64,000 bases of DNA from Streptomyces paradoxus (GCF_014202475.1 NZ_JACHGV010000013.1:124001-188000), one strand, 5' to 3'; counted from the stretch's first letter, positions 40,810 through 50,255 are shown. Translations and numbers: made by a program. The notes: generated by a model not told the origin, from the letters alone.

Positions 40810-41622
40810 ATGGTCCGCATGGACATCCGCCGCAGGAACAACGTCAACGTCACCGGCCCCGAAGGCGCGCCGGTGCTGCTCCTGGCACACGGGTTCGGAT
40901 GCGACCAGAACATGTGGCGGCTGGTGGTGCCGGCACTTGCCGAGCGCTACCGGGTGGTGCTGTTCGACTACGTCGGCTCCGGCGGTTCGGACCTCGCGGC
41001 ATGGAGCGAGGAGCGCTATTCCTCGCTGCGGGGCTACGCCGGTGACGTCGTCGACGTCTGCGAGGAACTGGACCTGCGGCAGGCGGTGTTCGTGGGGCAC
41101 TCGGTGAGCGCCATGGTCGGGGTGCTGGCGGCGCAGGCGGCGCCGGAGCGGATCGGGGCGCTCGTGATGGTCACGCCCTCGCCCCGCTACATCGACGACG
41201 AGGACTACCGCGGCGGCTTCAGCACCGAGGACATCGACGAGCTGCTCGCCTCCCTGGAGGCGAACTACCTGGGCTGGTCGTCCGCCATGGCCCCGGTGAT
41301 CATGGGCAATCCGGACCGGCCGGAGCTCGGGCAGGAACTGACCAACAGCTTCTGCGCCACCGACCCCGACATCGCCCGGGTCTTCGCCCGTACGACGTTC
41401 CTCACCGACAGCCGGGAGGACCTCAAGAGCGTGTCGGTGCCGACCCTGGTGCTGGAGTGCGAGCAGGACGCCATCGCGCCCCGCGAGGTCGGCGCCTATG
41501 TGCACGCGGCGACCCCCGGCTCCCGCCTGGTCACGCTCGACGCCACCGGGCACTGCCCGCAGCTCAGCGCGCCGGAGGCCACCACCGGGGCGATCCTCGG
41601 CTTCCTGGAGTCCCTCCGGTGA
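40810..41622 (+). CDS. rsbQ: RsbQ-like alpha/beta hydrolase
   Basis: Alpha/beta hydrolase of 270 residues, closely patterned on Bacillus RsbQ, which makes or presents a small hydrophobic ligand to the PAS domain of RsbP under energy stress. The triad is Ser98 (VGHSVSAM), Asp220 (ECEQDAIAP) and His248 (TGHCPQLS). These match Bacillus Ser96/Asp219/His247 closely in spacing. AHGFGCDQNMW and FDYVGSGGSD are RsbQ hallmarks. The ATG at 40810 has GAGG 7 bases upstream; ATG 40819 is the alternative. Its stop overlaps the rsbP start by one base. Confidence 0.9.
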   Translation: MVRMDIRRRNNVNVTGPEGAPVLLLAHGFGCDQNMWRLVVPALAERYRVVLFDYVGSGGSDLAAWSEERYSSLRGYAGDVVDVCEELDLRQAVFVGHSVSAMVGVLAAQAAPERIGALVMVTPSPRYIDDEDYRGGFSTEDIDELLASLEANYLGWSSAMAPVIMGNPDRPELGQELTNSFCATDPDIARVFARTTFLTDSREDLKSVSVPTLVLECEQDAIAPREVGAYVHAATPGSRLVTLDATGHCPQLSAPEATTGAILGFLESLR

Positions 41623-42944
41623 TGTGCCGTACGGGCGGCGTGCCGGAACCCGCTGAGACGGGGGACGAGGCGAGCACGAACGCGGCCTTCACCGCCCTGC
41701 TGGAGGACAGCGCGGAGGACCTGTACGAGTCCGCGCCGTGCGGCTACCTGTCCACGATGATGGACGGCACCATCGCCAAGATCAACACCACGCTGCTGGA
41801 CTGGCTCGGCCTGGAGCGTGAGGCCGTCGTGGGCCGCAAGCGCTTCACGGACCTGCTGACCATCGGCGGCAAGCTCTACCACGAGACGCACTTCGCTCCG
41901 CTGCTGCGCATGCAGGGCGAGCTGCGCGGCATCGCCCTGGACCTGCGGCGCCTGGACGGGGGCCGGCTGCCCGTGCTGGTGTCCGCGGTGGTCAAGCACG
42001 GTACCGAGGGCGAGCCGCTGCTGATCCGGATCACCGTCTTCGACGCCTCGGACCGCCGCGCCTACGAGCAGGAGCTCCTGCGCCGCCGTGAGGAGGCCGA
42101 GCGGGCCCGCGCCGAGGCGGACGAGGCCCGGCGGCAGGCCGAGGCGGACCGGGCCAGGCTGGCCGACGCGCTCGCCGTGCTGCAGCGTTCCCTCGTGCCG
42201 GACTCGCTGCCCGATGTACCGGGTCTGGAGACGGCCGTCCACTACCACACGGCCTCGCCGGACCAGCTCGGCGGCGACTTCTACGACCTGTTCCCGGTCG
42301 GCGGCGACCGGTGGGCGTTCTTCCTCGGCGACGTGTGCGGCAAGGGACCCGAAGCCGCCTCCCTCACCTCCCTGACCCGCTACACCCTGCGCGCCGCGGC
42401 CCACCACGACCCTGATCCGGCCTCGGCCCTGGCCACGCTGAACGCCGTGCTGCACGAGCGCTACACCGGCGGCGGCAACCCCCGGTACTGCACCTGCATC
42501 TTCGGGATCATCGAGCCGGGCGGCGAGCACGGGCGGAGGGTCGTGCGTCTCGCCTCCGGCGGCCACCCGCCGGCGCTCGTCCTGCGGTCCGACGGCCGCG
42601 CCGAGTTCCTGCCCACCCCGGGGGGCCTGCTCATCGGTGTCGTCCCCGGCGCGCCGATCGGCACCGTCGAGACCGTCCTCGGCCCCGGCGACACGGTCGT
42701 GCTCTACACCGACGGCCTCACCGAGGCCCGCACCGGCCCCGGCCGGGACGACCTGTACGGCGAGGACGCCCTGCACACCTTCGCCACCGACCACGCGCCC
42801 GGCACGCCGCACGAGGTGATCACCGCCCTGACCGGGCTGCTCGAAAAGATCGGCGACGGCCTGGACGACGACACCGCGCTGCTCGCGCTCGGCGTTCCCG
42901 CCGCCCCTTCCCCCCTAGGCCCCGCGACGAATCACATCTCATGA
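41622..42944 (+). CDS. rsbP: RsbP-like PAS-PP2C phosphatase
   Basis: Protein of 440 residues: a PAS domain (about 30-145, YESAPCGYLSTMMDGTIAKIN), a coiled-coil linker rich in Glu/Arg/Ala (about 150-190), and a SpoIIE/PP2C phosphatase domain (about 205-430). Mn-binding aspartates occur in QLGGDFYDLF, FFLGDVCGKG and VLYTDGL. By analogy it dephosphorylates an RsbV-type antagonist when the RsbQ-derived signal reaches its PAS domain. Overlaps both neighbours, so the trio is co-translated. Confidence 0.88.
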   Translation: MCRTGGVPEPAETGDEASTNAAFTALLEDSAEDLYESAPCGYLSTMMDGTIAKINTTLLDWLGLEREAVVGRKRFTDLLTIGGKLYHETHFAPLLRMQGELRGIALDLRRLDGGRLPVLVSAVVKHGTEGEPLLIRITVFDASDRRAYEQELLRRREEAERARAEADEARRQAEADRARLADALAVLQRSLVPDSLPDVPGLETAVHYHTASPDQLGGDFYDLFPVGGDRWAFFLGDVCGKGPEAASLTSLTRYTLRAAAHHDPDPASALATLNAVLHERYTGGGNPRYCTCIFGIIEPGGEHGRRVVRLASGGHPPALVLRSDGRAEFLPTPGGLLIGVVPGAPIGTVETVLGPGDTVVLYTDGLTEARTGPGRDDLYGEDALHTFATDHAPGTPHEVITALTGLLEKIGDGLDDDTALLALGVPAAPSPLGPATNHIS

Positions 42945-43273
42945 ACCCGCTCACCGTCAGACAGCACGACACCACCACCGGCCCCGTTCTGCACGTGGCC
43001 GGCGACCTGGACTTCGACCAGGCCCCCGTCCTTCGCGGCAGGCTCGACCAGCTCTCCCTGTCACCGGGGCAGTGTCTGGTCCTGGATCTGTCCGGGCTGG
43101 AGTTCTGCGACTCCTCGGGCATCACCGCACTCCTCGCCGCCCGCCAGCACGCGCTGGCCGCCGAGGCCGACGTCGTCCTGGCCGCCGTACCGGCGAACCT
43201 GCTGCGCGTCCTCACCCTCGTCGGCCTCGACCAGGTCTTCACCCTGCGCCCGGACTCCAGCGCCGCGTCCTGA
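42941..43273 (+). CDS. RsbV-like STAS anti-sigma factor antagonist
   Basis: STAS-domain protein of 110 residues with the phosphorylation motif C-D-S-S-G at residues 56-60. In the dephosphorylated form it would bind an RsbW-type kinase and free a SigB-like sigma factor. Overlaps rsbP by ATGA. No RsbW kinase or sigma gene follows, so its partner is encoded elsewhere. In Bacillus rsbV is not in the rsbQP operon, so this arrangement is a self-contained variant. Confidence 0.88.
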   Translation: MNPLTVRQHDTTTGPVLHVAGDLDFDQAPVLRGRLDQLSLSPGQCLVLDLSGLEFCDSSGITALLAARQHALAAEADVVLAAVPANLLRVLTLVGLDQVFTLRPDSSAAS

Positions 43274-43496
43274 CCCGCGCGGGACGCCCCGGGCGCGGCG
43301 ACCGTCACCCCGGTCCGCCCCCGTGCCCCTTGGCGCTCCCCGCACACCACCGCCCGGCCGGAAAACGCTTGGACTCCGCGGCCGGTATCGCGGGACACTT
43401 CCGGACTCGACCCGAAACCTCACGCATCCGTTGCGGTGATGGCCCCTGCCCGCACGCGCGGCGCGGCGGGCGGCCACAGGACGACACAGGGGTGGG

Positions 43497-45311
43497 ATGG
43501 AAACGCCGGAAACACACAGGGTCTTACCGGGCAGGCGCTCGGTGCTTCTCGCACTTCGCTACTACGGACGGGAGTTGTCCCGGCTCCGCCGGTGGGCGGC
43601 ACCCGCGATGCTGCTCTCGGCGCTGGGCAACATCGGAATCAACTACGTGGCGCCGCTGATCGTCGCCAAACTCGTCGGCGACATCGCCGGGAACGAGGAC
43701 GTCACGGCCGGCTCGACGCTGCCGTACGTGCTCGCCTTCGCCGGCGTCCTGCTGACCGCGGAGGCGCTGTGGCGCGTCGCCCTGCACTGCCTCAACCGTC
43801 TCGACGCCCTGGGCATCGAGCACCTCTACGTGGTCGGCATGGACGAACTGTTCGCCAAGGACGCCGCGTTCTTCCACGACAACTTCGCCGGCTCGCTGAC
43901 CAAGCGGGTCCTCAGCTTCGCCTCCCGGTTCGAGCAGTTCGTCGACACACTGACGTTCCAGATCGTGGGGAGCTTCGTGCCACTGGTGTTCGGCGCGGTG
44001 GTGCTGTGGCGCTACGAACCGCTGCTCGTCGTCGGTCTCCTGGTGATGATCGCCCTGACGGCGGTGCTGGTCGTGCCGCTCATCCGGCGCCGGCAGGCGC
44101 TCGTCGACCGGCGTGAGGAGGCGATCGCGCGGGTGTCGGGCCATGTCGCCGACAGCCTGATGAACATGGACACCGTGCGGGCGTTCGCCGCGGAGGAGCG
44201 CGAGGCCGCCGAACACCGGTCCCGGGTCGCGATGTCACGCCGGCTCACCATGCGGTCGTGGGACTACGGCAACCTGCGCATCGACACGCTGGTCGCGCCG
44301 ATGTCCGTGCTCACCAACGCGATGGGCCTGCTGCTCGCGGTGACGCTGGGCGGCGGCGCGCACGGCGTGGAGGCCATCGTGGTGGCCTTCGCCTACTACA
44401 GCAACGCGACCCGGATCATGTTCGAGTTCAACCAGATATACCGCCGGCTGGAAAGCTCGATGACGGAGGCCGCGCAGTTCACCGAACTGCTCCTGACGCC
44501 GCCGACGGTGCTCGACCCGCCGGCACCGGAACCGCTGCGGACCCGGGCGGCCGACGTCCGCTTCGAGAAGGTGACCTTCGCCCACCGGGGCGGCCGGCCG
44601 CTCTTCGAAGGGCTCGACCTGGCCGTGCCGAGCGGGGCGAAGGTCGGTCTCGTGGGCCGGTCGGGCGGCGGCAAGACCTCGCTCACCCGGCTGCTGCTGC
44701 GGATGACCGACATCGACGGCGGCCGCATCCTGGTCGGCGGCCAGGACATCAGCCGGGTGCGCCAGGCCGACCTGCGCGGCCGGATCGCGTACGTGCCGCA
44801 GGACCCGGCGATGTTCCACCGCACCCTGCGGGACAACATCGCCTTCGCCCGGCCGGACGCCACCGACGCCGAGATCCGCCGGGCGGCCGAGGCGGCCCAT
44901 GTCACCGAGTTCGCCGACGCGTTGCCGGACGGCTTCGACACCATGGTCGGCGAGCGGGGCGTCAAGCTGTCCGGCGGGCAGCGCCAGCGGGTCGCCCTCG
45001 CCCGGGCGATCCTGCGGGACGCGCCGATCCTGCTGCTCGACGAGGCGACCAGCGCCCTGGACTCCGAGAGCGAACTGCTGGTCCAGGAGGCGCTGTGGCG
45101 GCTCATGGACGGGCGGACCGCACTGGTGGTGGCGCACCGGCTGAGCACGGTCGCCGGCATGGACCAGCTCGTCGTCCTCGACCGCGGCCGGATCGTCGAG
45201 CAGGGCACCCACCAGGAACTGCTCGCGAACGGCGGTGCCTACGCGAAGCTGTGGCAACACCAGTCGGGCGGCTTCCTGGACGACACCCCCGGGCGGGCCG
45301 AGGTGGTCTAG
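43497..45311 (+). CDS. ABC exporter, fused membrane-ATPase half transporter
   Basis: Type IV ABC exporter of 604 residues: six membrane helices (about 30-330) and an ATPase domain. Walker A GRSGGGKTS is near residue 390, signature LSGGQRQR near 488, Walker B ILLLDEATSALD, and H-loop VVAHRLS. A Gln/Tyr A-loop is not obvious, but the family fold is intact. It probably works as a homodimer exporting a lipid, peptide or drug. The gene stands alone; the 223-base upstream gap shows no clear promoter. It converges on the TetR gene 11 bases downstream. Confidence 0.88.
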   Translation: METPETHRVLPGRRSVLLALRYYGRELSRLRRWAAPAMLLSALGNIGINYVAPLIVAKLVGDIAGNEDVTAGSTLPYVLAFAGVLLTAEALWRVALHCLNRLDALGIEHLYVVGMDELFAKDAAFFHDNFAGSLTKRVLSFASRFEQFVDTLTFQIVGSFVPLVFGAVVLWRYEPLLVVGLLVMIALTAVLVVPLIRRRQALVDRREEAIARVSGHVADSLMNMDTVRAFAAEEREAAEHRSRVAMSRRLTMRSWDYGNLRIDTLVAPMSVLTNAMGLLLAVTLGGGAHGVEAIVVAFAYYSNATRIMFEFNQIYRRLESSMTEAAQFTELLLTPPTVLDPPAPEPLRTRAADVRFEKVTFAHRGGRPLFEGLDLAVPSGAKVGLVGRSGGGKTSLTRLLLRMTDIDGGRILVGGQDISRVRQADLRGRIAYVPQDPAMFHRTLRDNIAFARPDATDAEIRRAAEAAHVTEFADALPDGFDTMVGERGVKLSGGQRQRVALARAILRDAPILLLDEATSALDSESELLVQEALWRLMDGRTALVVAHRLSTVAGMDQLVVLDRGRIVEQGTHQELLANGGAYAKLWQHQSGGFLDDTPGRAEVV

Positions 45312-45322
45312 CGCAGGGTCGC

Positions 45323-46024
45323 TCACCTCCGTTTCAGTGCCCGTGCCCGCGCCGCCAGGGCCTCCAGGAGGAGGTCCACCGCCGGTTCGAAGGAGCTGTC
45401 CGCCATCGCGGGCAGCTCCCGGCGGACCAGGGTCAGGGACGGGTAGGACGCCGGATCGAGGTCCTGGTAGACGTCGCGCCACGACCGGTGGTCGGCCTGG
45501 CGCTGCTGTGGGGGGAGAGCGTGGAACGCCGCCTCCGTGGCGGCGTGGCTGAGCACGGTGTCGATGAAGGCCAGGTAGAGCCGTGCGGCGTCGGCCGGGG
45601 GGAAGCCCGCGGTGAGCAGCAGGCCGATCCCCGTCTCCACGGCGCGGATCTCGTTGCGTCGCCGGGTCACGCGGTGGGCCGCCATGGCCGCCGCGCGGGG
45701 ATGGGCGAGGTATCCCGCGCGGACCCTGAGGGCCATCTCGCGCAGCGAGGCCACCCAGTCGTCCCCGGCCGTGAAGCCGGCCATCGCGTCGCCGATGATC
45801 CGGTCCGCGATGGCGAGCACGAGGTCGTCGGTGTCGTGGAAGTAGCGGTACAGCGCGGTCGGGTCGCAGCCCAGGGCCGCGCCGAGCCGGCGCACGCTCA
45901 GCGCCTCGGGCCCGTGCTCGCCGATGAGCCGCAGCGCGGTCTCCACGATCAGGTCCTCCGACAGCAGGACCCCCGAACGGGTCGGCCGGCGACGCCGGCG
46001 TTCCTGCGGGACGCGGGTGGTCAT
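45323..46024 (-). CDS. TetR-family transcriptional regulator
   Basis: TetR repressor of 233 residues. Its N-terminal HTH contains LSVRRLGAALGCDPTALYRYF near residues 52-72 and is preceded by an Arg-rich arm. The C-terminal ligand domain (TetR_C type) is helical. GAGGAG precedes the ATG at 46024; the 33-codon upstream extension covers tandem repeats and is rejected. It is divergent from the APC permease gene with a strong palindrome between them, so it most likely represses that operon and itself. Confidence 0.87.
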   Translation of the reverse strand: MTTRVPQERRRRRPTRSGVLLSEDLIVETALRLIGEHGPEALSVRRLGAALGCDPTALYRYFHDTDDLVLAIADRIIGDAMAGFTAGDDWVASLREMALRVRAGYLAHPRAAAMAAHRVTRRRNEIRAVETGIGLLLTAGFPPADAARLYLAFIDTVLSHAATEAAFHALPPQQRQADHRSWRDVYQDLDPASYPSLTLVRRELPAMADSSFEPAVDLLLEALAARARALKRR

Positions 46025-46044
46025 GACCGGGACTCCTCTCCTCG

Positions 46045-46094
46045 CACACGGAAGGCTTCGCACACGGAAGGCCGCACGAAGGCCACACGAAGGC
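46045..46094. repeat. Short degenerate tandem repeat
   Basis: Four copies of a CAC(AC)G(G)AAGGC unit occur at 46045-46056, 46061-46072, 46075-46083 and 46085-46094, between the TetR start and the operator. It may be replication slippage or part of the TetR leader. Confidence 0.55.
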
Positions 46095-46167
46095 CTCGCG
46101 CACACCGGCGGCTCCTCGCGCACGCACGGTCCTCGCGTAACGCAGTGAACGACCCCCGTCGCCTTAC

Positions 46168-46182
46168 GTCAACAGGGTTGAC
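46168..46182. promoter_or_regulatory. TetR operator in the APC divergent region
   Basis: GTCAAC-AGG-GTTGAC, a perfect 6-base inverted repeat of typical TetR shape. TTGACC at its right end could serve as the -35 for the rightward permease gene, so binding would block transcription. Confidence 0.65.
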
Positions 46183-46254
46183 CCAATGTGGGCGCCGGAT
46201 GTTCCATCACAGTCCCGCGCGGCTCTTCCCACCCCGTTCCCAGAGGAGCCCTTC

Positions 46255-47751
46255 ATGTCGTCCGCACCGCCCCAGCCACGCCCCGCGCTGCGCCGTTCCC
46301 TCGGCGTCGTCGACGGCGTCGCCATCGCCGCGTCCAGCACCGCGGCCACCACCAGCATCGCCATCGGCATGGGCACGATCGCCACCATCGTGGGCCTGCA
46401 GGCGCCGGCGCTCCTGCTGCTGGCGTTCCTGCCGGTGCTGGGCATCGCCCTCGCCTACGCCCGTCTCAACCGCTCCGAACCCAACTGCGGCAACGGCTAC
46501 ACCTGGGTCGGCAGATCCCTCGGCCCCTGGCCCGGCTTCCTGACCGGCTGGGTGACACTGGTCGGCTCGGTCATCTTCTGCGCCTACACCAGCGCGATCA
46601 TGGGCTCGGTCGTGCTGGCCTTCGCCAACAAGGCCGGCCTGCGCAGCCTGGCCGGCATCGCCCTCGATCCGACGTCCACCGGTGTCTGTACGGCGGTCGG
46701 GCTGGTGGTCCTGCTCGCCCTGACCGCCCTGGCCGTCACCGGCGTCCGGAGCGCGACCCGGTTCCAGTTCGCGCTGCTGGTCTTCGAGTACGCGGTGCTG
46801 CTCGGCTTCTGCGGCTGGGCCCTGGTCACCGGCGACCACGCGGTGTCCCTGTCCTGGTTCAACCCCTTCGAGATCTCCAGCGGCACCGCCTTCGCCCAGG
46901 GCATGGTCCTCGCGGTGTTCTTCTTCTGGGGCTGGGACGCGGCGTTCAGCGTCACCGAGGAGACGAAGGACCCGGGCGACGCGGCGCGGGGCGGACTGAT
47001 CGCCCTGTTCGCGATGCTCGGCCTGTTCCTCTTCGCGTCGGTGGCCTTCCAGCGGGAGATGAGCCTGGCCGAACTCGTCCGCAACGGCCCGCAGGCCCTC
47101 GGCTACCTCGGGGAGAAACTGGCCGCCGAGCCCTGGGCCACGCTGCCCCTGATCGCCCTGATGTTCTCCGCCGTCGCCTCGGTGCAGGCCACCCTGATCC
47201 CCACGGCGCGCGGCCTGCTCGCCATGGGCCGCGACCGCACCATGGGCCCGCTGTGGACCCGGGTCCACCCGCGCTACGGCACACCGGCCGCCGGGACGGT
47301 CGTGGTGATGTCCGTCGCCGCCGGTATCGCCGTGCTCGCCTTCGCGATCCCCAAGCTGAGCGACATGCTGCTGGCCGCCGTCAACGCCATCGGCCTGATC
47401 GTGGCGCTCTACTACGGCCTGACCGCGCTCGCCTGCGCCGTGCGCTTCCGCGCCGCGCGGCACGAGGGGCCCCGCGAGGCACTGCTCGCCGTCATCGTGC
47501 CGGCGCTGTCCGGGCTGGTGCTGCTGGGTCTCGGCGCCTACCTCGGCTACTCGTACCTCACGATGAGCGATCACTTCGAACTGAGCCCGGACAACGGCTG
47601 GTTCATGTTCTCGCTGCCCGCCGTGATCGTGCTCGCCGGTCTCGTCATGGCCGCCGTGGCCAAGTACGTCCGGCGCTCGTCCTACTTCACCACCGGGCGC
47701 GGCACCGACGCCGAAGCCCTCACCCTGCCGATGGACCGCACGCCGGTCTGA
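46255..47751 (+). CDS. APC superfamily amino acid/amine permease
   Basis: Twelve-helix APC permease of 498 residues. Family motifs are SLGVVDGVAIAASSTAATT at the N-terminus, the consensus SEPNCGNGYTWVGRSLGPWPGFLTGW (given in parts: GNGYTWVGR, GPWPGFLTGW), and AMGRDRTMG in loop 8. AGAGGAG lies 7 bases before the ATG at 46255. Operon with an amidohydrolase suggests uptake of an amine or N-acylated amine that is then hydrolysed. Regulated by the divergent TetR. Confidence 0.88.
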   Translation: MSSAPPQPRPALRRSLGVVDGVAIAASSTAATTSIAIGMGTIATIVGLQAPALLLLAFLPVLGIALAYARLNRSEPNCGNGYTWVGRSLGPWPGFLTGWVTLVGSVIFCAYTSAIMGSVVLAFANKAGLRSLAGIALDPTSTGVCTAVGLVVLLALTALAVTGVRSATRFQFALLVFEYAVLLGFCGWALVTGDHAVSLSWFNPFEISSGTAFAQGMVLAVFFFWGWDAAFSVTEETKDPGDAARGGLIALFAMLGLFLFASVAFQREMSLAELVRNGPQALGYLGEKLAAEPWATLPLIALMFSAVASVQATLIPTARGLLAMGRDRTMGPLWTRVHPRYGTPAAGTVVVMSVAAGIAVLAFAIPKLSDMLLAAVNAIGLIVALYYGLTALACAVRFRAARHEGPREALLAVIVPALSGLVLLGLGAYLGYSYLTMSDHFELSPDNGWFMFSLPAVIVLAGLVMAAVAKYVRRSSYFTTGRGTDAEALTLPMDRTPV

Positions 47752-47772
47752 CCCTCCTTGGAGTTCACCCCG

Positions 47773-49434
47773 ATGTCACACCCCCCTGCCCAGGGACCCG
47801 CGGACCTCGTCCTGACCGGCGGTCCGGTGCACACCGTCGACCCGGCCCGCAGCCGCGCCACCTCGGTGGCCGTGCGCGGCGGGCGGATCGTCGCCGTCGG
47901 CCACGACGAGGTGCGCGAGCTGATCGGGCCCCGTACCGAGGTCGTCGACCTGGCCGGGAAGCTGCTGCTGCCGGGCTTCCAGGACGCCCATGTCCATCCG
48001 ATGGGCGCGGGCCTCGAACTCGGCCAGTGCCATCTCGGCGACACCACCGACGCGGACGCGTACCTGCGCAGGATCGGGGCGTACGCGAAGGAGCACCCGG
48101 ACATCGAGTGGATCACCGGGGGAGGCTGGTCCCTGGAGGCGTTCCCCGGCGGCTCCCCCACGGCCGCCGCCCTCGACGCGATCGTCCCGGACCGCCCCGT
48201 CTTCCTGCCCAACCGCGACCACCACGGCGCCTGGGTCAACAGCCGGGCCCTGGAACGCGCGGGCATCGACGCCCGGACCCCCGATCCCGCCGACGGCCGG
48301 ATCGAGCGCGACGCCGCGGGCAACCCCACCGGGATGCTTCAGGAGGGCGCGGTCCACCTGGTGGGCAGGCTGGTGCCGGACCCCACACCGGAGGAGCAGC
48401 TCGCCGGCCTGCTGCGGGCCCAGGCCGTGCTGCACTCGCACGGCGTCACGGCCTGGCAGGACGCCATCGTCGGCACGTACGCCAACCTGACCGACCCGGC
48501 TCCGGCCTACCTGACGGCCCTGGACCGGGGTCTGCTCACCGCCCGGGTCGTCGGCGCCCTGTGGTGGGACCGTGAGCGCGGCGCCGAGCAGATCGGCGAA
48601 CTCGTGGCCCGGCGTGAGGAGTTGAGCCGGGACCGGTTCCGCGCCGGCACCGTGAAGATCATGCAGGACGGTATCGCCGAGAACCACACCGCGGCCATGC
48701 TGTCCCCCTACCTCACGGGCTGCGGCTGCACCTCGGACAACAGCGGCATCAGCTTCGTGGAGCCGGGTGAGCTGCGGAAGTACGTCACCGAACTGGACGC
48801 GCACGGCTTCCAGGTGCACTTCCACGCGCTCGGTGACCGCGCGGTGCGGGAAGCACTCGACGCCGTGGAGTCCGCCCGGACGGCCAACGGCCAACGTGAC
48901 TCCCGGCATCACCTGGCGCACCTCCAGGTCGTCCACCCCGACGACCTGCCCCGTTTCCGGGCGCTGGGCGCGAGCGCCAACCTGCAGATGCTGTGGGCCG
49001 CCCACGAACCGCAGATGGACGAACTGACCCTGCCCTTCCTGGGGGCGGAGCGCGGCGCGTGGCAGTATCCCTTCGGGGATCTGCTGCGTGCCGGGGCGAC
49101 CCTCGCCGCCGGCAGCGACTGGCCCGTCAGCAGCCCCGACCCGATCCAGGCCATCCATGTGGCCGTCAACCGGGTATCCCCCGAGGCTCCCGAGGGCACC
49201 CCGGCCTTCTTCCCGGAGCAGCGCACCGACCTCGGCACCGCCATCGCCGCGTACACGGCGGGCAGCGCGTACGTGAACCATCTCGACGGCACCACCGGCA
49301 GCATCACCGTCGGCAAGTCCGCCGACCTCGTCGTCCTCGACCGCGACCCGTTCGCGGGTCCGCCCGAGGAGATCGCCGCCACCCGGGTCCTGGAGACCTT
49401 CGTCGACGGCCGGCGGGTCCACACCGGCACCTGA
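47773..49434 (+). CDS. Amidohydrolase family 3 (YtcJ-like)
   Basis: Metal-dependent amidohydrolase of 553 residues. Key features are the metal motif FQDAHVHPMG near residue 75, a Lys in GTVKIMQDGI, HFHALGDRAV, and Asp in LAAGSDWPVSSPDP. Relatives include N-substituted formamide deformylase and exoenzyme-type YtcJ proteins. The ATG at 47773 has TTGGAG 10 bases upstream, only 21 bases after the permease stop, so it is co-transcribed. Substrate unknown, presumably what the permease brings in. Confidence 0.88.
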   Translation: MSHPPAQGPADLVLTGGPVHTVDPARSRATSVAVRGGRIVAVGHDEVRELIGPRTEVVDLAGKLLLPGFQDAHVHPMGAGLELGQCHLGDTTDADAYLRRIGAYAKEHPDIEWITGGGWSLEAFPGGSPTAAALDAIVPDRPVFLPNRDHHGAWVNSRALERAGIDARTPDPADGRIERDAAGNPTGMLQEGAVHLVGRLVPDPTPEEQLAGLLRAQAVLHSHGVTAWQDAIVGTYANLTDPAPAYLTALDRGLLTARVVGALWWDRERGAEQIGELVARREELSRDRFRAGTVKIMQDGIAENHTAAMLSPYLTGCGCTSDNSGISFVEPGELRKYVTELDAHGFQVHFHALGDRAVREALDAVESARTANGQRDSRHHLAHLQVVHPDDLPRFRALGASANLQMLWAAHEPQMDELTLPFLGAERGAWQYPFGDLLRAGATLAAGSDWPVSSPDPIQAIHVAVNRVSPEAPEGTPAFFPEQRTDLGTAIAAYTAGSAYVNHLDGTTGSITVGKSADLVVLDRDPFAGPPEEIAATRVLETFVDGRRVHTGT

Positions 49435-49485
49435 GGCGTGGTCCAATGCTCGCGGGTTCGCGGGCGTGGAGGGGGATGAGGCACG

Positions 49486-50244
49486 GTGGGAGGGTCGGGG
49501 CACGGAGTCATGCGGTCCGTGATGTGGGTGCTGCTCGCGGTCGTCGCTCTCGGCGTCGGGGTGGCATCCGCCTCCGAGATCCGCGGGGCGCTGGAGCGGG
49601 AGCGGGAGTACCGCGGCGCGTCGGCCTGCGCCGCCGCCCCCGTCGAGGCGTCCGGGTGCGTGTGGGAGCAGCAGTTCACCGTACGGCGCGCCGCCATGAA
49701 CCGCGGTGAGCGGAGCGAGTCCCCGGTGGCGGAGCTGGTGCTGCCGTCGGGCAAGCCGTGGGAGGTGACGTTCCGGCGCACCGAGCCCGTGATGTCCGGG
49801 ATGCAGCCGGGCGAGAAGGTCGTCGGGGTGATCTGGCACGGTCAGGTCGTCGAGGTACGGGACTCCGAGCGCCGGCGGCAGCAGACGTCCGACGGGCCGG
49901 TGGGATGGCCCGAGGACCGTCTGGGCGGTGCGCTGGCCTGCGTCTCGTTCGGCCTGGCGGCCCTCGTGGGCGGACTGTGGCCCCTCTTCGCGCGGGGCGA
50001 GCCGCGGCACGCGACCGCGGCGAAGATGGTGCGGTGGCACGGCGTCGCACTGGGCGGCACGGCGACCCTGACGCTCTGGGCGCAGGCGGCCAACGACTGG
50101 CCGCTCTGGGCCCTGCCGGCGATCTGGGGGCCGCTCGCGCTGCTGCTCCTGACGTCCATGACGGCCTTCACCCTCGGCGCGCTGCGCGGCGACCTGGACC
50201 ACGACGCCCCCGCCCCGCCGGAGCCCCAGCCGCAGCCTTCGTGA
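49486..50244 (+). CDS. Hypothetical membrane protein
   Basis: Protein of 252 residues. It has an N-terminal helix (MWVLLAVVALGVGVASA), an extracytoplasmic domain of about 120 residues with CAAAPVEASGCVW that may hold a disulfide, then three helices between residues 145 and 230 and a Pro/Asp-rich tail. GTG 49486 has GAGG 5 bases upstream; ATG 49510 is an alternative. Seen in Streptomyces as a conserved hypothetical type, but no function can be stated. Confidence 0.7.
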   Translation: MGGSGHGVMRSVMWVLLAVVALGVGVASASEIRGALEREREYRGASACAAAPVEASGCVWEQQFTVRRAAMNRGERSESPVAELVLPSGKPWEVTFRRTEPVMSGMQPGEKVVGVIWHGQVVEVRDSERRRQQTSDGPVGWPEDRLGGALACVSFGLAALVGGLWPLFARGEPRHATAAKMVRWHGVALGGTATLTLWAQAANDWPLWALPAIWGPLALLLLTSMTAFTLGALRGDLDHDAPAPPEPQPQPS

Positions 50245-50255
50245 GCGGATGACGC

